A stretch of 62,000 nt of DNA from Acanthaster planci (lineage: Eukaryota > Echinodermata > Asteroidea > Valvatida > Acanthasteridae), in NCBI RefSeq assembly GCF_001949145.1, contig NW_019091355.1, positions 4,368,838 to 4,430,837 on the forward strand, read 5' to 3'. The position numbers and the translations under genes are program-made. The notes beneath the pieces were generated by a model that was not told where the DNA came from, did no database searches, and saw only the letters and a program-made list of their open reading frames with translations. Shown piece after piece: positions 13,410 through 25,145 of the stretch. Numbering within the stretch: the stretch's first letter is position 1; every line of letters starts with the position of its first letter.

Positions 13410-13486
13410 CGTTATCGCAGTCACACTGTTTGATCTTCTCCACAGCGATGACATCATCGTGACAGATTCTGCAATAGTAGTACGCC
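13410..13486 (-). CDS. KCNMA1: BK channel exon: RCK1-RCK2 linker with CxxCH heme motif
   Basis: This exon encodes AYYYCRICHDDVIAVEKIKQ and then CDCDN. It corresponds to the human [21 protein letters not shown] region. CRICH preserves the CxxCH heme-regulatory motif (human CKACH, 612-616). The acceptor is TTTCCGTTCAG. The 3' end is uncertain. Donor GTAACC after AACG gives the coordinates listed (77 bp, one trailing base). A second donor, GTTTTT, further on would extend the frame by NGNHCVSN and leave two bases, which fits the next exons better. Confidence 0.9.
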
Positions 13487-14250
13487 CTGAACGGAAAGTG
13501 ACAGAGAGCACGACAACGATAAATACACACTTGGTAGGCACTTGAGAGATCCTGGGTAATGGGGAAAGCAAATTGGAAGAACTAAAAACTCTTTTAGGGG
13601 TCTTCCTGGTAATCTCTTTGAACCTTGTATGTTAAAAATATGGTTAGGGTTATATCCATCAGGTTTCAATCGGAACAAAGGTTTTGTTTTTCTGGTTGTC
13701 TGCAGTTGGCATTGTAATGAGTCACTGCCTTTTTGTGACTTGAGTGGAGTCGAATCATTTAAAGGATGTAGCCTGAGTTTACTGAGGTTACAGATCGAGA
13801 AGGTTGAATTGAGTCACAACAAACGGCCAAGTTCAGTCAGATTTATGCTTGAGTCAATTCGAGTCACTGATAGATTTATTTGGAGACTAACAAATTGGTA
13901 CGAGAGACACAGAAATTTGGTTGGTATTGAGCAATTATTTGTCGTTAGCATGAAACAAGCAAAACAAACAAGGTTGCAGCTCAGTAGTGATGGTCCACCG
14001 GGACTCTGTCTATATTTATACAGTTTGCATGATCCATTCTGGGCACCAACAGTGGGGAAAGTTAAAATATTTGGCCAATACACTTTGAAAATTGGGATGT
14101 AAAATTGGTACCAAAATGACCAGAGAGCTTCCTGAAGGCCCTGCTCATTAAGACAGTGATCCAATGATATATGAGGGGGTGAGAATTTGTCCTCATCTTT
14201 TCAAGAGTTACTAACAGCAACAACTCGAGTAAATTAACTGTGGGTCTTAC

Positions 14251-14337
14251 CGTTTGACCTCTTGAGCCGAGGGAGCAACAAAGAACCCCAAAGTTCCTTC
14301 GTGGATCTTGACATGAGGACCAGGATTGATGGCGATT
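14251..14337 (-). CDS. KCNMA1: BK channel exon: RCK1 end, INPG...EGTLGFF segment
   Basis: This 87-bp exon encodes [20 protein letters not shown] followed by APSAQEVK and CG. It matches the highly conserved human segment [20 protein letters not shown] that closes RCK1. The acceptor is GTTTTTTTCTTCCAG and the donor is GTAAGA. The trailing CG is completed to Arg by the next exon, giving KRAYYYC (human KRAFFYC). Confidence 0.96.
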
Positions 14338-15049
14338 CTGGAAGAAAAAAACCACACCGGGCTTACTAAAAACTATTTGAAAAGCACATGAACATGTGCA
14401 TTTTAGGCAGGTGGAATACAAGTTTAGTTTACTATTAGTACAATCAACTGCTGTAAGCTTGTTGCCAACTTCAAGTAACCCCGATCGTACTCCAACCTGC
14501 TACTCCTTTTGAACTGAGAGGCCGTCACGATGTGGAGGTTTCTGTAACAAAGAGCCGTATTCGGGCATACTTAGATGTACTCTCCATGGAAACATATACC
14601 AGGCAAGATATGGGAGGGAGGGGTACCCCCTTACCTGTCCAATCCCTATGCACACAGTAGACTATTGTTACCTAACACATGCCCCCTAGAAGTCTGTAAA
14701 GAATTCCTGAGACTCCGATCAAACAATGACCAACACAAAGGCGGAGGGGTTCTCTCCGTCCCATATCTTTCTTCAAATGTGAAAACATGCTGGATTCTGC
14801 CTGCAATAAAGTTTGTATCTGCAATTATTCCAAATGTCACAAGATGTGCCTCGCTGGCTTTGCTTTTACGTCTAATCTCACGGCTGGAAGGGGGGCGAGA
14901 TCTTGGCTGTCCCGAGCCCAATTTTTTTAAAACTTGGCACACAAAAAAGACATTCATTATGAGTATATCTCTCAAGTTTAATTTCAATCCAAGTGTACAT
15001 TGTACAAGTAGTTTCACCTGTTCTCCCGGCCATTTTGCTGGATACTTAC

Positions 15050-15118
15050 ATGCTCTCCACTGTGTCAATGTTGGACTCCACAGCTATCAGCAATAACTTC
15101 AGCTTCTGAAAGCACACT
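15050..15118 (-). CDS. KCNMA1: BK channel exon: RCK1 KLKLLLIAVE segment
   Basis: This 69-bp exon encodes VCFQKLKLLLIAVESNIDTV followed by ES and two bases. It matches the human CFVKLKLLMIAIEYK strand region of RCK1. The acceptor is TTTGTGTTTTTTAG. The next AG two bases on would break the frame. The donor is GTAAGT. The two trailing bases AT join A of the next exon to give Ile. Confidence 0.95.
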
Positions 15119-15887
15119 CTAAAAAACACAAAGAAACAGAAAAGAAAGCTGCCATTAAATATCATTCACCCTGAAACTATCAGCAATTAAGTTGATCGGG
15201 ACATAAATAAAATTATCTGAATAAGAACATACTTTCATCCCCTGAAACTAATTAATTTTTGTACCAAGGGGCTTTTTTCATCAATTAAAAAAAATGAACG
15301 CTCCTGAAACCAAAACTTCAGACACCAAATACCACACACATTCCTAAATTTTGCAAACAAAAGTTTAATTATCGAGATTCTTCCATTCAAATAACCAGCT
15401 CACACTAATGTGAAAGGGCACTGACACCTTTTGGTAAACAGGAAAACTCACACAAGTACACTGCGCAAATATTTTTAACAAAGTTGAAAAAGAAACCTCC
15501 CCCCAAAAAATAAGAGAAAAATCTGAGCCTGGCTGCAGCAGAATGAAAAAAAGAAGATGTTTTGTAACATCTTTTTGACAGAGTCTAAGACAATGAGGTG
15601 AATGTGCTTAAAACATAGCGCCTTACCACCTGTTTCATCTTCCGAAACCATGCTCCAGTACTTTTTATGTCATGTTCACTTATTTGATTTTCTTGGTTTT
15701 GTCTGTAATCTTAATTCTTCTTTGCTGAACCAATTTTAGAACTCGTTTAGTTCTTGTTTTGTTGTTTTAGATACAAGTTCTTAGTTCCTATTTAGGGTTT
15801 TATCACTTTTGTCTGAGGTACTCCGCTTTTTTTTTCCTTACAGAAAGTGCCAAATTAATACTTTTTATAAGTAGAGTGATTACTTAC

Positions 15888-15997
15888 TGGGCCACTTCAG
15901 GGAATGACATTCCAGTGAAAGATTTAGAAAGATACTCCGTGTACATCTCATTGCCGCAGCCTTGTAAGTAGTGTGTCTGCCAAGACACCTTACGACC
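15888..15997 (-). CDS. KCNMA1: BK channel exon: RCK1, NEMYTEYLS segment
   Basis: This 110-bp exon encodes 36 residues from [11 protein letters not shown] to MSFPEVA, plus [12 protein letters not shown] matches the human segment that contains E535, the third ligand group of the RCK1 Ca2+ site. The segment before it (SNSEGRKVSW across the junction) differs from the human FIKIEEDTW loop. The acceptor is CTCTTCAAAATCAG and the donor is GTAAGT. The last two bases are completed to Gln by the next exon. Confidence 0.95.
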
Positions 15998-17810
15998 CTG
16001 ATTTTGAAGAGGACAGGAAAAGGCACACGGACAAGAATTAACCAATTATTCTGAGCATTTAAGGTAATTTAGGGTTCCAGCTCACGAGTTTTAAATAACA
16101 GCCTAAGGGGCCCTGTTTGCTTCACAGAGATCTGGATCCCGAGCAGTGGTCCCAATGCTGGTTTGCTCCATCCATTAGGTGGGTTCTGGTGTTGGTGAAA
16201 CAATGATGGACGACTGATTGAGATTCTGATCCGTGTGGAACAAACTGACCACCAATTTTAGCTAAATGTACATTTTTTGCTGTCGTTTGCTTGTTTTTAT
16301 GCAGTGCTAAACAGAACGTTTTTCTTCTTGCCAATCAGTCAGGATCTCAGTCTCAGTTTGTATATAATTATTCGCCACCATGGCAATGATTGCAATTGAG
16401 AGCTGGAACCCAAAAATCTAGAACGGGTTGAAATTATTCCTGTCAAGTGTTATTTTCCAGATTTTTAAAAAAAGGCAATTGCAAAGGAAAGACCTTTATT
16501 CAGAGTTACTTGTAGTGGCTGAAATTTATCAGAAAGTCAAGGAAAACATAGAAAAATCAACTTAAGTTAGTAACATCTAAAGCAACTTAGGAAAAAAGGC
16601 TGTGCACATAATTAATGTGTTAATTTGTAATATGGTCAATAAAGCATTGGAAAGAAAGAAACACAGTTAATAATCAAATTTTCAACAATGTGACCATTTT
16701 TTTATAAATGTCAACATCTTAAGATGCCATGTATTCTACATATATTTGATGGTAAGTGACAGTCTATTTAGTAAAAATTACCATTCACAGCGTCATGTAT
16801 GATTAATTCAAAAACAATAATGTTAGAAAAGAAAGCATGATATGAGGAAAAAAAAGGAAAATTAACCTGAAATGTGATTATGGTAAGAAAAAGGGAACAG
16901 AGAAAGCTGGGACAGTGGATTCATGGACAAACCAAGTACTAAATCTCAGGGGTTAACTATACCAATCTCATCATAACTTGAGATAAAAAGCAAGGAATAA
17001 TGATGGACTACTGAATGATAGGCCAAAGAATCTACAACATTTGGGATTCTTTGAAGAATTTCACTTGAGATGAAATAGGGCAATGGAAATCTGTATTTTG
17101 GTAAAACGAGGTGACTTTTCCATGTATTCACATCACGGCCAATAAACAGTCATTGCATATTCAAAGAAGAGTTGTTAATTTTTTGGGGAAAAGGTTTCGC
17201 AAACTGTACAACAAAGTAAAAATAACAACGTATGGCATTTGGAAAATATACTCAAGTTGGGGGATTATTTCTTCATTATTGCAAGTTAATTCTCATAGTG
17301 CATGTTTAGTGAGCATTTCTCAAAATGCGTCCTTTGTTGACTTTACAACTGCATAAGAACTCTTACTGAAGAGGGTTGGCTCTGAAAAGGCACTCCGTTT
17401 GTTACATGTACAATGGCTCAATAACTCAGCATGACTTATTAGGCTGCCGAGAAAGTCCAAATGCATTCGCCTGATTGTAAGTTTCCTCAAGAGTGTTTGA
17501 CAGTAGCAACTGCAAGTAGTCACAGCCTATTAATACATGTTGCCATGGAAGTCCTACGAATACATGTTGCCATGGTAGCCAACGTGCATTTGATTGACTG
17601 CAACCTTCCCGAAAGCATTTTGGCGGCAACAATTGCAAGTAATTATTTACAATGACTGCAACTGATGTATGTTCAGTTATGATGGCTGAAGATCTCCTGG
17701 AGGACGTAATGTCTGAAAAGATACCGTCTAGTTTTTCTTGCCGTTCGTGGTTACATTAACAATATTTTTCTATAAGTAAGATTTGAAGCTTTGCATGGCG
17801 GAAGTACATT

Positions 17811-17874
17811 GGGTGTAGGTTTGCGGGTACACCATGGAAAAATTTTTACATGGTGTACCCGCAAACCTACACCC
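17811..17874. repeat. Near-perfect 64-bp palindrome
   Basis: The arms 17811-17835 and 17850-17874 are exact reverse complements over 25 bases (GGGTGTAGGTTTGCGGGTAC...), extended by one more G-C pair. The intervening segment contains the self-complementary AAAAATTTTT. A single mismatch interrupts an otherwise complete palindrome. It is intronic and no function is evident. Confidence 0.9.
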
Positions 17875-18145
17875 TATATTTTTCTACACAAGCTCCAGTC
17901 TTCACACAGTCACTTATCCTTGTGAATCAAACAAGCTTGAAACTCAAGACAAACTTGCTGTGGCCAGTTTTCTCTAACATACATGCACCTTTTTGAGTTC
18001 TGGAAAGAAAGAAAGAAAAAAAAAGAAAGGATGAAAGTGCACGAAAAAACTTGTCGGATATCTTTCCGTGGAATAAATCACCGAGAGGACACTCAGGGCA
18101 GCGACGTGTGTACACTGTACCGGTACAACAAATGAAAAAGATAAA

Positions 18146-18265
18146 GGCTGTGTCCGAAAAGGGCTTCCAGAGCTACGGCTAGGTCTATTGTCTACGCGTC
18201 TCCACGCATTTCAAATGGAGCGAAGACCTAGACCTAGCTCTAGACAAAGAGATTCGGATGCAGCC
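18146..18265. mobile_element. Family C MITE, copy 1
   Basis: This 120-bp unit has ends GGCTGTGTCCGAAAA and (reverse complement of the right end) GGCTGCATCCGAATC. The body GGGCTTCCAGAGCTACGGCT, AGGTCTATTGTCTACGCG is nearly identical in three copies in this window. The right half mirrors the left (CTAGGTCT with AGACCTAG), so it is an imperfect foldback. Confidence 0.85.
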
Positions 18266-19759
18266 CAAAAAGCCAGCATGGCCACTGACGGATGTATGCC
18301 ACTACACATGCACTACGCAAATCACACGAAAATGAGTCAACCGTGACCAGAAGAGCATTGATGAGGGGAAGGGTGAGCAGGGGACAAAGGTGAGGAAGTA
18401 TGGTGCTGAAGTATTTAACTGCTGGGTGCAAGGCCTGGATTGGGGACTGTTTCCTCAAAGACAACTGACACGGTTGCGAGACATTAGCTATATACAAGTA
18501 GCCGTGGTCATTATAAACGGTGTTTAGAAAGAGTGAACACTTTTAGTACATGTAGTTGTGATCTTCCTTTTTTAGTTTCTCAACTGAAGTCATAAATATT
18601 TAACCAATCATACGATAGAGCAAACTTGATAGAGCAAGTTTGCTTCCTTTCTTTCTTTGTTTAATTTTTTTTCCAAACTGACGCAGTGGATTTAGACACC
18701 TGGAAACATGTTTAATAGAAAAGTGTGAAATCTCGTTTTGTTGGGTGAGTCATGTAACTGATTCAAACTAACCCTATAATTAACCCAGAAGATAGTGAAA
18801 TCTCAAAACAGTTTTACAGCATGTTTTGTTTGCCTAATTCCTGTGCATTTCCTTTCTGAAATCAGTGCCAACAGTCAACAATCTGTGTATTTTTTCCTAA
18901 GCTTCAAAAGTGTTTCAGGAGGGCAAGGCCAACGGCCTGAGCTCCTCCTGGGGGAACGGCAAGTGGTGGGTAGAAGGTGCGGAGAGGCAGATGGTATAAA
19001 TGTGGAGGGAAGTTGGGTATCGATACTTGTGAGGCATGATGAAAGCGGACCGGGATAAACTGGCGGGATTTTACTTCAACGTCACTGGAGGGTTTACCGT
19101 TCACGGTCAAAGGTCACATAAACACACCTGATAGGCTGCTGCTCCGACTGAGAGAAAACCTTCACCTTCGTTCTGGGGGAGGGTTGGGGTTACGGGACCA
19201 AAAGATATCAGGGATACAGGGAGAGTTACAGGAATGGGAATAGACAAAACAAAGAAAACAATTCAACCACAGAAGAGAACGTAATAAGAAAAGATTCTGA
19301 GCAGGCTCGGAGTTTGATCTAACGATTCATGCTGACATATGAAACGCAAACCTTGACGGCAGTAACAAAACTGATCAAGTCTGCCCCAAATATTGGTACT
19401 AAGCAACGAAAGGTCTGTGTAATACGGTACTTTAATTTTGGCTCGAACAGAGCCTACATAATATGGTTCCACAGAAGACATACATGTACATGTATTTGCC
19501 AGATGTTGATACCACTTAAGAAGCAAACGGCGGAATTATACAGAAAATATGTACATGTAAAAAAAAAAAAGATGGAAAGATATATTTTGTTAGCAAACAC
19601 CGAACAACTTATGTAAATAAAAGATCTTTTGGGACAAAACACATTCAAAAAAACTCAAAACGAAACCAGCATTTGGCACAATTCACAAACTGCTGCAGTG
19701 AAAAATAAAAGAACTAAACTTCACAAATTTGCAAAATACTGCAGCTGCTCTCCGCATTA

Positions 19760-19812
19760 ACCCTAACACTCCTCAATCCTTCACCTGTTGGAGGACTGAG
19801 GAGTGTTAGGGT
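19760..19812. repeat. CCCTAACACTCC hairpin, TTAA-type transposon end
   Basis: The arms ACCCTAACACTCCTCAATCC(T) (19760-19780) and 19792-19812 pair over 21 bases with one mismatch, with an 11-base loop. The left arm is preceded by TTAA (19757-19760 overlapping). The same end sequence, CCCTAAC or CCCTGACAG.TCTCAATCC, appears next to TTAA at 25846 and 42669. Confidence 0.75.
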
Positions 19813-22191
19813 AAAGCCAATTCATGCAAACTCTAAGAACAACCTTCCAAATGTCCAAAGTTTTGAAATGTGGGATAATCCCAGTAGCAAGGCCGGATGG
19901 ATTGTCAGTTCATTTTGCGGAGTTTCTGAATCTTTATGAGCTTCCATTCTCATTGAAATTTTCATTTCCATAGAGACCAGTGGAAATACATGAAGTTCTA
20001 TGCAGTTGTTTATTTCAATGTCCCAAAAGTAATCAATTTATGTCTTTCTCTTCAATATTTGTCTGTGTGAGGCATTTTCTTGAGTGTTTTCCTGAATAAA
20101 AAAAAAAAAAAAAAAAGACAGCAAGGCTAGCCCAAACAAGGACGCTCATTCTGCTCAAAGTTAAATAGATTTGGCAAGTAATTGAATCCAAAGGCCACAC
20201 AGATCTTCTGTTGCCACATTCTGAAAGCATTCTGTGGCATTTTAAGATGCAAATAAAGCAAACTTTGATCGATGCGGACAAAGCAGGCGAGAGACATTGA
20301 AGATAGTCTTAGAGTGCAATTTGTGCCCACACCAGTCAAGAGTTAGTCATAACAGTTTAGCTCTGTGACAATGAGAATCAAATTTCTGCCAAAATCTAAG
20401 CAGAGCACAATTTTTTGGATCAACTTGCACATACAGAGCCCTGTGAAAATACACATTTCAGAGATACTGTCTCCTTAGCCTTCCACAACTCCGCACATTG
20501 AGACCTACAGAAAGAGAAGTGCTGCTGCTTTTTAAGATCTTTTTAAAGATCTGCACAGGTTGTGCCATTTTGTTATGATGAAAAGTCTTGACTGGACGGA
20601 CCCCTTGCAATGGAATAACATGCAAAGCATGCCAGCCTCCCTCACAGGTGTACATACAGCCAGATCAGTGGACGGAACTTCATACAAACTGGTGTGACTA
20701 ACACCCTTACTGAAGGCGGCTCGCTTAATCTGTGGACAAAGGCAAGGCTCAGGACGTCTCACACATACATGTACACAGCACAAGGACAAAAGATGGCAAG
20801 TCCCAAGCAGTATTGTTCCCCTTCATGTTTATAGTTGAAGGGGAACAGTGTGGTTAATAGTGGTTGTACTGATTTCTGCTATCTTGATTTTACAAAACTG
20901 CTATCAAAAAAACGATCATCAAGAACAGAAATGCAGAAAAGACTTGAAAGATCATAGGGATTGGGGTTTAGCACCAATGCACTTCTTTTCAACTCCTGGA
21001 GTTTTGTTAGTTTAATTTTCAATCAATCTTAAAAACTGCTTTGCGCTTAGTGCGCTTAGCATATGATCTACAGTATTGATCTCAAAGGGAATGATTGGTT
21101 TCAAGGTCATTTCAAAACCTTTCAAGGCTGACAATCAAATCTAATTTTTAGACGTCAATCAAAACTAACAAAACTATGAGAGTTTTTTACTCTCTCAGCG
21201 TATTAGAATTTACAGACTTCCTAAGCTCATGGAGATTAAAGACCCGTCTATCTTGGAAGACTTTAAAGGGTCTTGAGGTTGCACTACACTAAATGTACAC
21301 CCCCAGGAAACTTTGCAAAATCAGACAGACATAGCGCCACTTAGTGACCCAGGGGAGCAGATGGCTTTTCATTGGAAATTTAAGATCATGGCCACAACTT
21401 ATGTTTTCTTTTCACTTACATGAGTTAGCCACAAACAAGTTTTATTCGCCCTTCTGCGAAAGTACCCCCAAATATAGATACGTAGTAGCCAAACCATGCG
21501 CACAGGGTCTAAATGTAGCTATCCACCTCTACGTAAAATAGGCCCACAATTAAAATTAAAGTTGCAGGTTTTTGTGAACGAAATATCCCAAGTAGGAAGT
21601 AATATGCACATGTACTAAGCTTGCTTGTCAGTGAGCAAAGAGGACTGCACTTTTTTCTGTTACAGTAAAAGCAGAGTGTATTATGAGCAAAGCCCAGAGT
21701 CACCATCATTAATGATTTTAGGGTATTGTTTACACCAACCCTTCTGAACTCCGAGTCCAGTAATGAGTTTTTCTCGTTATGGTTTTATTTCTCTGAGCCA
21801 CCCCCTCCACTCCTAAACAGATTATTATGTTTGCTCTGCAGTCTTAGAGCACAACCCGACAGCCGTGTTTTTATGAGGTTCACAAGAGTGCTGATGCATC
21901 CGAGGCACAGGGTAGGATGAAATGTACCGGTAGGCTCATGTACGGTAGCTGTGCGACATTGCATCTATAAAATGAGCGGCATTTGGCTTGCCAAGTCAAG
22001 CGTAATTATTCCCAGCACGCCAATAAGGAATGCATCATTCTGTCCTGACATTCTAGGATGACATACAGCTCCTCCAATTCCTAGTAACGAGATGTTATGA
22101 ATAATTCGTTGCGCGTAACAACCCATCAAAACTCTCCAGAGTGGTGATTTGCTGGAGGCACTGACAAGCTGTGCTGACACAAAATATCAGA

Positions 22192-22452
22192 CAGGGTTCT
22201 CGCCCCTAAAGGACAATTAAATTCCATGACTTTTCCATGAACAAATTATAAAAATCCATGACCCAATCTTTTTGTGGACTATAAATAACTCCATTTTATG
22301 TGCTTATTTCTGATAACAGAAATCACACACAGTGTTTGAAAAATTCCATGACTTTCGTCATTTTTACAAAATTCCAGGACTTTTCCAGGTCTGCAAAACA
22401 AAAACAAATTTCCATGACTTGTTCATGACTTTTCCAAGCTGCGGAAACCCTG
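22192..22452. mobile_element. hAT-like non-autonomous element, CAGGGTT ends
   Basis: The ends CAGGGTTCTCGC and (inverted) CAGGGTTTCCGC match 10 of 12, and the 6-bp direct repeat ATCAGA abuts both sides (22186-22191 and 22453-22458). The interior is made of repeated ATTCCATGACTTTTCCA-like words in both arms. No transposase frame. The 6-bp duplication is shorter than the usual 8 bp of hAT. Confidence 0.7.
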
Positions 22453-23207
22453 ATCAGAACAGATCTAAGCACAGGTTGTGGAGTTCACACATGTAGTTGT
22501 CTACAAGACTGTATTCGGGAGTCCGCCATTTTCAAATTGAAAGTGAGGTTAACGTATCATTTTGGGAAACGGACAGAAGAAAATGAAGGCAATACAATGA
22601 AATTGTACGACAAATCAGTGCCTGTCTATTGTCTACTCTGATGAATGTTCTGTAATTAAATATACATGTACCTTCATGCGATTAGCTGGATTTTGAAAAC
22701 TATTAAACAGGAGGCTTGGAATACATGCCAATCAGAAAATAATCTGGCACCATCCCATTCAACAGACTTACTATTTCATACAAAACAGCTTTAGGGAACA
22801 TATGAGTAAAAATGGCTTCCTTGTTAACAAGGTCTGTGCTGCCATAATTTGGCCTAATCTGCCTCATTCAGTCCATCCAAAACCCAATTTAACGGCACCA
22901 CTAAGCAGAAGATTATATGCTAACAGTGGCTCTGCATATTTCATGGAGACTGTAAATAGTAGGCCATGCTTACATGTATCTTGGAGTAAAACTAACTTAG
23001 TGACATAATAATGGAAATCTCTACGTGCTTGCAACAATTAGCACAGCTTCACCAAGCACAGCCATGAAATAGTGCTTATGGTCAGCAAAATTTTATGCTA
23101 CAGTAAGCAAGACTTCTTTGCTAACTGTTAGGCAGCTCCATGAAATTGGGTCCTGGTTTCTCTGATTGCTAGCTGGAATGACAGCTGTCATACATGTAAC
23201 AAGATGG

Positions 23208-23400
23208 GGCTGGTTTCATAGAGGTGCTACGTACAGAACTATGCTGAGGGACGAAATTCCTGCTTGGCAAAAAGAGGTTACCAGCCAAAATAGGGTGCTC
23301 TTCTATATGTGTTAGCTGGCTCACAGATGATATTTGCTCAGCAAGTAAATTGTTTAAGCAATATTTTCGGCTCAGCAACTCTGTAAAATTGGCCCCTGGC
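23208..23400. mobile_element. Degenerate copy of the GGGCCAATTTCATAGAG foldback
   Basis: The left end GGGGCTGGTTTCATAGAGGTGC and the reverse complement of the right end (GGGGCCAATTTTACAGAGTTGC) are diverged forms of the element at 1382. The internal GGTTACCAGCC also recurs. Just upstream, about 23030-23160, a further fragment ends in AGCTCCATGAAATTGGGTCC, which suggests nested or adjacent insertions of the same family. Confidence 0.65.
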
Positions 23401-24205
23401 AGTACAACCTACTGTCATCTTATAAAACTGCAGTGAAATATGTGGTGCACTCACTGGCTTTGATCCGGGCTGTAAAAACCAAATACATCTTATTGACACA
23501 CTGTAACATATCACGTTTACACATATTTTACTGTTCCAACGTCATAAATACATAGATGCATTTACATAGATGTACTACATTTCAAAGTGGCATATTAAAT
23601 GTGATTACATGAAATGCAATTTTGAATAAAAATTTCCATGCAGTATACTGTCAACCATGCAATTATAAAGCGATATTTGACATGTATTTCATTACCCCAT
23701 TACCCACAGTCTTGTTCAAAAAATCTTCACAGTCCACTGCACATCAATGCACACATTAAATATGGCACAGCAAGCTGTGAACACGTGACACAAATTTTCA
23801 TTGTGCTGAAAGGCCCGTCATGTATCATGTTAGCCTTTGCACATAACAGAACAAAGAGATTTATATGTAAAGTTAGGTGACCCCTAACTTCTGCATAAAA
23901 TGAACTTATACTATTTGGAATTCTGAAGATCTGAAGTGTGTGATAAACTAGAGCACTCCGGTCGTGGCACGGACTGGTTTTCAAAATAGAATTTAAGTGG
24001 AAGTTTTCCAACATGCAGACTCAACTCTGCAACCTTGTATTTAAAGCGGTAAACAAATACTGATGTTGATGCGTGTATTGGTGATGCTGGCAGCTTTCAT
24101 GAAACACGCTGGCCTTTAAACTGACAAGGCAAAAAAGTTCCATGCTTGCAAAGAGGGCGTTCACAAAACGTTCACAGAGCAAGAGCACAAGATGTTAGAA
24201 TTTAC

Positions 24206-24361
24206 CTCGCTGTTGGAGCGCATGGCAAAGAGGTTGGCCATGATGGTGGAGAAGCCCGGGGCCAGACAGGCCTGAGCGATGAAGCCCAGCTTCAGCTCGG
24301 CGATGCAGATGACGTCATCACCGTCCCTCCAATTCCAGCTGGGAATGTTCAGGAGATGGGC
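24206..24361 (-). CDS. KCNMA1: BK channel exon: RCK1 LLNIPSWNW to MRS segment
   Basis: This 156-bp, phase 0-0 exon encodes 52 residues from [11 protein letters not shown] to [11 protein letters not shown]. The segments ELKLGFIAQ and MANLFAMRS match RCK1 of Slo1. The Met-Arg pair equivalent to human M513-R514, part of the RCK1 Ca2+ site, is present. The acceptor is CTCGGTTAATAG after an A/T-rich tract, and the donor is GTAAAT. The exon is markedly more GC-rich than its introns, as are the neighbouring RCK1 exons. An 8.2-kb intron follows. Confidence 0.97.
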
Positions 24362-24992
24362 CTATTAACCGAGTGGAAATTTAAAAAAAAAATGAAATCG
24401 AGGTATAACTTGGCATGTGAGGAAACTGACAAGTTGCTACAACTGGACCAAGGGGACCAAATTGGGCTCTGTGCCACAGGAGCAAATGCTTGCTCCCTAG
24501 ACAGGTGGAATTCCTCCCTCCCCCCGGAACAAATTTACCCACTTTCGAAGCTCCACATGAAAACATAAATCAAGAGTTATTACCATGAAAGACAGCCTTT
24601 GTCCAGTTACAAGTGAGGTGAGTTTAATATAAATTTTTTCTGGCAACACTAGAAAGCTTTCTCATCTTGTTCCTACAAGTTATGTGCATGCGCATGGCTC
24701 CGAGGGGTACAGGAAACAAGGGGTCCTACAGGGACGATATACCCAAGGAAAACCTTTGAGGGTGGAATAGATCGAAGGGAAAGCAAAAGATGAACCCCAC
24801 AGGTTTACGTAAAACTGAACGTGAGGTACAAGCAAGTAAAAAAATATTAGTCAAGTGTGCGCAAGCGTACAAATAACTGGACCCTTCGGTTGAAACGGCA
24901 AAACACTTGATGAATATATGTACAGAGTATGTGTCCGAGTGACATCTTTTGAGATGGGTGCACTGCTGAGACACTGGCCACGCCCGTCTCAC

Positions 24993-25145
24993 CTTGTTGT
25001 GGTAATTCATGAGTTGTACAATCACCCTGCATTTGGAGTGATAATTCTTGACCGAGATGACGCGCATGATGTTGCCCGCGTCCTCCGCATCGGGGTCCAG
25101 GTTGTACTTGTCGCATAACACAAGACACGCATCGGCCTCTTTTAG
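24993..25145 (-). CDS. KCNMA1: BK channel exon: RCK1, ADAC and DPDAEDA segment
   Basis: This 153-bp, phase 0-0 exon encodes 51 residues from [10 protein letters not shown] to LMNYHNK. It contains [15 protein letters not shown], nearly invariant in Slo1 and including the residue equivalent to human D434. The human CADPDAED segment reads NLDPDAED here, so the Cys is lost. The acceptor is TTCATTGTTGTGCAG and the donor is GTGAGA. The plus-strand open frames over this exon are antisense shadows. Confidence 0.97.

Larger units (their letters stand above)
15998..24205 (-). other. 8.2-kb intron in RCK1 coding region
   Basis: This interval lies between the exons ending MRSNSE and beginning GRKVSW. 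It contains the 25-bp-arm hairpin at 17811, an interspersed element at 18146, a CCCTAAC hairpin at 19760, a 12-bp-stem hairpin at 20813-20846 (TGTTCCCCTTCA arms), a hAT-like element at 22192, and degenerate foldback copies at 23.0-23.4 kb. No open frame has exon-like borders plus Slo1 similarity. I did not find a duplicated (mutually exclusive) copy of a neighbouring exon. Confidence 0.6.

Noticed and set aside
14575-15096. 173-codon plus-strand frame.
   Set aside because: Partly antisense to the exon at 15050-15118, the rest intronic; no recognisable domain or splice context.
24146-24568. 140-codon plus-strand frame.
   Set aside because: Antisense to the RCK1 exon at 24206-24361; the open frame reflects the coding bias of that exon.
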